From IMG/VR virus record IMGVR_UViG_3300027722_000142, positions 1 to 30,500 of that record: a stretch of 30,500 nt of DNA; one strand, 5' to 3'. How positions within the stretch are numbered: the stretch's first letter is position 1; each line of letters starts with the position of its first letter. Positions 28,766 through 30,500 of this stretch are shown one piece after another. The notes under the pieces were generated by a model that did not search any database, was not told where the DNA came from, and saw only the letters and a program-made list of their open reading frames with translations. The translations under genes were made by a program, and so were the position numbers. Origin of the DNA: a virus.

Positions 28766-29650
28766 TTGTCTTCGAGATTTTTACATTTATCAAAAAGAAT
28801 CACCCAAACCGCTAAGGAGCTTTTCGATGGTGTCCCTCCTTCGGGGGCAGTTACCCTAACAGGGACCGCTCCAACCGTTTCCTTTCGGTGCCGGGTTACT
28901 GTTACTCCCCTGCCATATTATACCACCAACCTATCAGGCACGCATAACGATATCACATGGGCAGATACCCTCGGCACTACCGCACTGGCATCAATCGAAT
29001 ATACCAGCACAGCAAGCCATCCACTTAGCATAACGGTTACGGGTTCGGATGTCGTTGTCGATCTTGCTACCTCATCGGGCGGGGCAATTACATCTACAGC
29101 ATCAGATATAATTGCATTGGCTGCTCTGAATACAAGCCTGATAGCTCTCGGAATAACGGCCACCCTAAAGACCGGCGATACAGGCGCGGGTGTGGTTACG
29201 GTTCTAGCTCATACTCATTTCACAAGCGGTCTTGATGTGGCGGGCTCCCTGGCGATAGGCGCAGACACCTTAACATTTACCATCGCCAGCAAGAAGACCA
29301 CTACCAGCACTCTAACATCTTTGCCCACAGTGACCAATACGGGCCTCGATTGCCAGGTACTTATAGAGTGCATAGATCTGGCGGGCGCTACGATCTATAC
29401 CACCACCGAAACCGACCTACCTTGCACGATTGAGATCAAATCGAAAAGCATTCCATCTCCACAAGGTGGCTGGACTACTATCAGGGCGACCGAACTTGAG
29501 GCCAGAGGGCATTTCGATGTAGGTGAGATGATCAAGTTTGATGTAGATAACCCATTCAGTCCGACTAATGGCATTGAGTACCCTATTGTATCTTTTGCTC
29601 CAAAGGTCCGGTTAATGGGCAAGGAAGATATAAAAATTTTGCAATTCTGA
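28766..29650 (+). CDS. 294-aa virion protein, probably tail or connector
   Basis: TTG start with GAGGTG seven bases upstream. Thr/Ala-rich and beta-stranded throughout (HPLSITVTGSDVVVDLATSS, SLAIGADTLTFTIASKKTTT). The C terminus (GGWTTIRATELEARGHFDVG) ends with a small folded domain. Could be a tail-tube or adhesion protein; no specific family recognised. Confidence 0.5.
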   Translation: MSSRFLHLSKRITQTAKELFDGVPPSGAVTLTGTAPTVSFRCRVTVTPLPYYTTNLSGTHNDITWADTLGTTALASIEYTSTASHPLSITVTGSDVVVDLATSSGGAITSTASDIIALAALNTSLIALGITATLKTGDTGAGVVTVLAHTHFTSGLDVAGSLAIGADTLTFTIASKKTTTSTLTSLPTVTNTGLDCQVLIECIDLAGATIYTTTETDLPCTIEIKSKSIPSPQGGWTTIRATELEARGHFDVGEMIKFDVDNPFSPTNGIEYPIVSFAPKVRLMGKEDIKILQF

Positions 29651-29657
29651 GGTTTAC

Positions 29658-29963
29658 ATGGACGAAAATTATCCAACTGGCCGATATAAAACATCGAACT
29701 TGCAATACGATGTTGGCTCACCGGTGCGAATTACAAACAATGCTACAAGCCAATCGGTCACGGTTCCGGCAACTGCCAGGTCTTTCATGTGCATTGCAGA
29801 AGGCGGCCCGGTTAGGCTGGAAATCGGCGGGGCAGCATCGGCAACCTCAACATTGTACGTCCCTGAAGATACCGCCTTCATATATCCGATTATAGCAGCA
29901 TCCCAGACATTGTTCTGTTATGGAGCGGCGGCAACTTACGGAAACTTCCGTTTTCTGGTGTAA
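29658..29963 (+). CDS. 101-aa virion-type protein, copy 1 of a tandem pair
   Basis: Beta-rich protein with SQSVTVPATARSFMCIAEGG, PVRLEIGG and ATSTLYVPED. The sequence aligns along almost its full length with the next gene, sharing 'AEGGPVRLEI.G.A.ATSTLY.PE' and 'NFRF' at the end. Likely a small structural or adhesion subunit. Confidence 0.6.
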   Translation: MDENYPTGRYKTSNLQYDVGSPVRITNNATSQSVTVPATARSFMCIAEGGPVRLEIGGAASATSTLYVPEDTAFIYPIIAASQTLFCYGAAATYGNFRFLV

Positions 29964-30108
29964 TCATGGACTTTGAGGACAATTTTCGGTTCACAGATAC
30001 GGGATCGGACCGAATAACCAACGATGGGACAAGCAAGCCGGTAACGGTTCCCGCTGCGTGTGCAGCATTCTATTGTTTTGCAGAAGGCGGCCCGGTTAGG
30101 CTGGAAAT
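29795..30108 (+). repeat. 30-base exact repeat within the tandem genes
   Basis: Bases 29795-29824 and 30079-30108 are identical over 30 positions (core GGCGGCCCGGTTAGGCTGG), the best-kept part of the duplication. Confidence 0.8.
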
Positions 30109-30244
30109 TGACGGAGACGCCGACGCAACTTCGACTCTTTACATTCCAGAGGCTTGCCCTCGGACATATCCGTTGTGGTCCGGGCAATCATTGTCGTGCT
30201 ACGGGTTAGCGGGCACAATAGCAAATTTCAGATTTACGGGGTGA
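29966..30244 (+). CDS. 92-aa virion-type protein, copy 2 of a tandem pair
   Basis: Two bases after copy 1. Contains SKPVTVPAACAAFYCFAEGG, PVRLEIDG, ATSTLYIPEA and ends ANFRFTG. The first 20 residues differ from copy 1 (MDFEDNFRFTDTGSDRITND). The pair may form different oligomers or present different surfaces. Confidence 0.6.
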   Translation: MDFEDNFRFTDTGSDRITNDGTSKPVTVPAACAAFYCFAEGGPVRLEIDGDADATSTLYIPEACPRTYPLWSGQSLSCYGLAGTIANFRFTG

Positions 30245-30248
30245 GGGA

Positions 30249-30377
30249 ATGATAAAATCTTTTCAGGGAATGAGTATACCCAGGGCGCTTAAATTCCTAT
30301 ATTCCAAAGGGATGAAATTTTACTTTCTGAATAATTCTTATCCGTGGAACTCGGGATACCACATTTTTCATTGGTGA
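30249..30377 (+). CDS. 42-aa hypothetical protein
   Basis: GTGAGGGA precedes ATG 30249. Basic and aromatic (SFQGMSIPRALKFLYSKGMK, then FYFLNNSYPWNSGYHIFHW). No family recognised. Confidence 0.45.
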   Translation: MIKSFQGMSIPRALKFLYSKGMKFYFLNNSYPWNSGYHIFHW

Positions 30378-30383
30378 TTCTTC

Positions 30384-30500
30384 ATGGCTACAAAAACTTT
30401 AGCAGAGGCAGACGGCACGCAATTCGAGGCGCGCGTCTATGATTTGGGGGCAAGTGAATTCGCATCGGCAACGGTGCTGGAGGGCGGCTATGGCAGGATT
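30384..30500 (+). CDS. Start of a gene running off the window
   Basis: 39 codons from ATG 30384 without a stop (MATKTLAEADGTQFEARVYD, then GASEFASATVLEGGYGRI). Too short to identify; its position suggests a virion protein. Confidence 0.5.
   Translation, partial: MATKTLAEADGTQFEARVYDLGASEFASATVLEGGYGRI

Noticed and set aside
1-30500. CRISPR array, insertion sequence, integrase
   Set aside because: No regularly spaced direct repeats, no transposase motif and no tyrosine or serine recombinase were found on either strand.

Overview
The window looks like part of the genome of a head-tailed virus (Caudoviricetes type), or an integrated provirus, of an anaerobic archaeon, most plausibly a methanogen-like euryarchaeon. 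The virus call rests on an ordered packaging and capsid block: possible small terminase, large terminase, portal, protease/scaffold, decoration-like protein, major capsid protein and tail or fibre-like proteins. The archaeal call rests on a GINS A-domain protein, an XPF/Hef-like nuclease with helix-hairpin-helix motifs, and A/T-rich TATA-box promoters placed about 25-50 bases before genes that also carry GGAG-type ribosome sites. The anaerobe call rests on the oxygen-sensitive class III ribonucleotide reductase. The exact host is inferred, not seen. No integrase, lysis gene or NrdG activase is visible.

Layout. Bases 1-4936 (+): a cut-off ribbon-helix-helix (RHH) gene, a structured leader, then a promoter driving a 32-aa peptide, a winged-helix protein and NrdD, followed by Cys-rich and small unknown genes in several short operons. 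Bases 4937-5276: an A/T-rich gap with inverted repeats. Bases 5277-5760 (+): RHH protein coupled to a GINS-like protein. Bases 5799-8412 (-): one operon of twelve tiny genes, most joined by 4-base ATGA overlaps. Bases 8413-8544: divergent promoters. Bases 8545-13183 (+): many mini-proteins around a RecT/Bet-like annealing protein, a zinc-finger PD-(D/E)XK nuclease and an XPF-like nuclease, which form a recombination/repair set. Bases 13191-14286 (+): RHH repressor with a perfect operator palindrome, HNH-AP2 homing-type endonuclease and two winged-helix proteins. Bases 14391-16953 (+): ParB-like protein, unknown genes and zinc-ribbon proteins. Bases 16954-17719: a long, highly structured gap with a tRNA-like element. 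Bases 17720-19265 (+): beta-class DNA methyltransferase overlapping a possible nuclease. Bases 19288-30500 (+): packaging and virion genes, interrupted at 22710-23644 by an inverted four-gene cassette with its own promoter. The last gene runs off the right edge.

How it works together (inference): NrdD supplies dNTPs in the absence of oxygen; the GINS-like protein could recruit or adjust host MCM/CMG replication; the annealing protein and the two nucleases process replication and recombination intermediates; the methyltransferase and ParB-like protein mark or handle viral DNA; several RHH and winged-helix proteins time expression of the separate operons.

Most noteworthy: the stand-alone GINS A-domain gene; three genes whose best start is not NTG (13859, 8728, 6071); the shortened tRNA-like element at 17403-17470; a recurring leader pattern (stem-loop, GGAG, TACCAAG, ATG); the inverted cassette inside the capsid genes; and the methyltransferase/putative nuclease pair.
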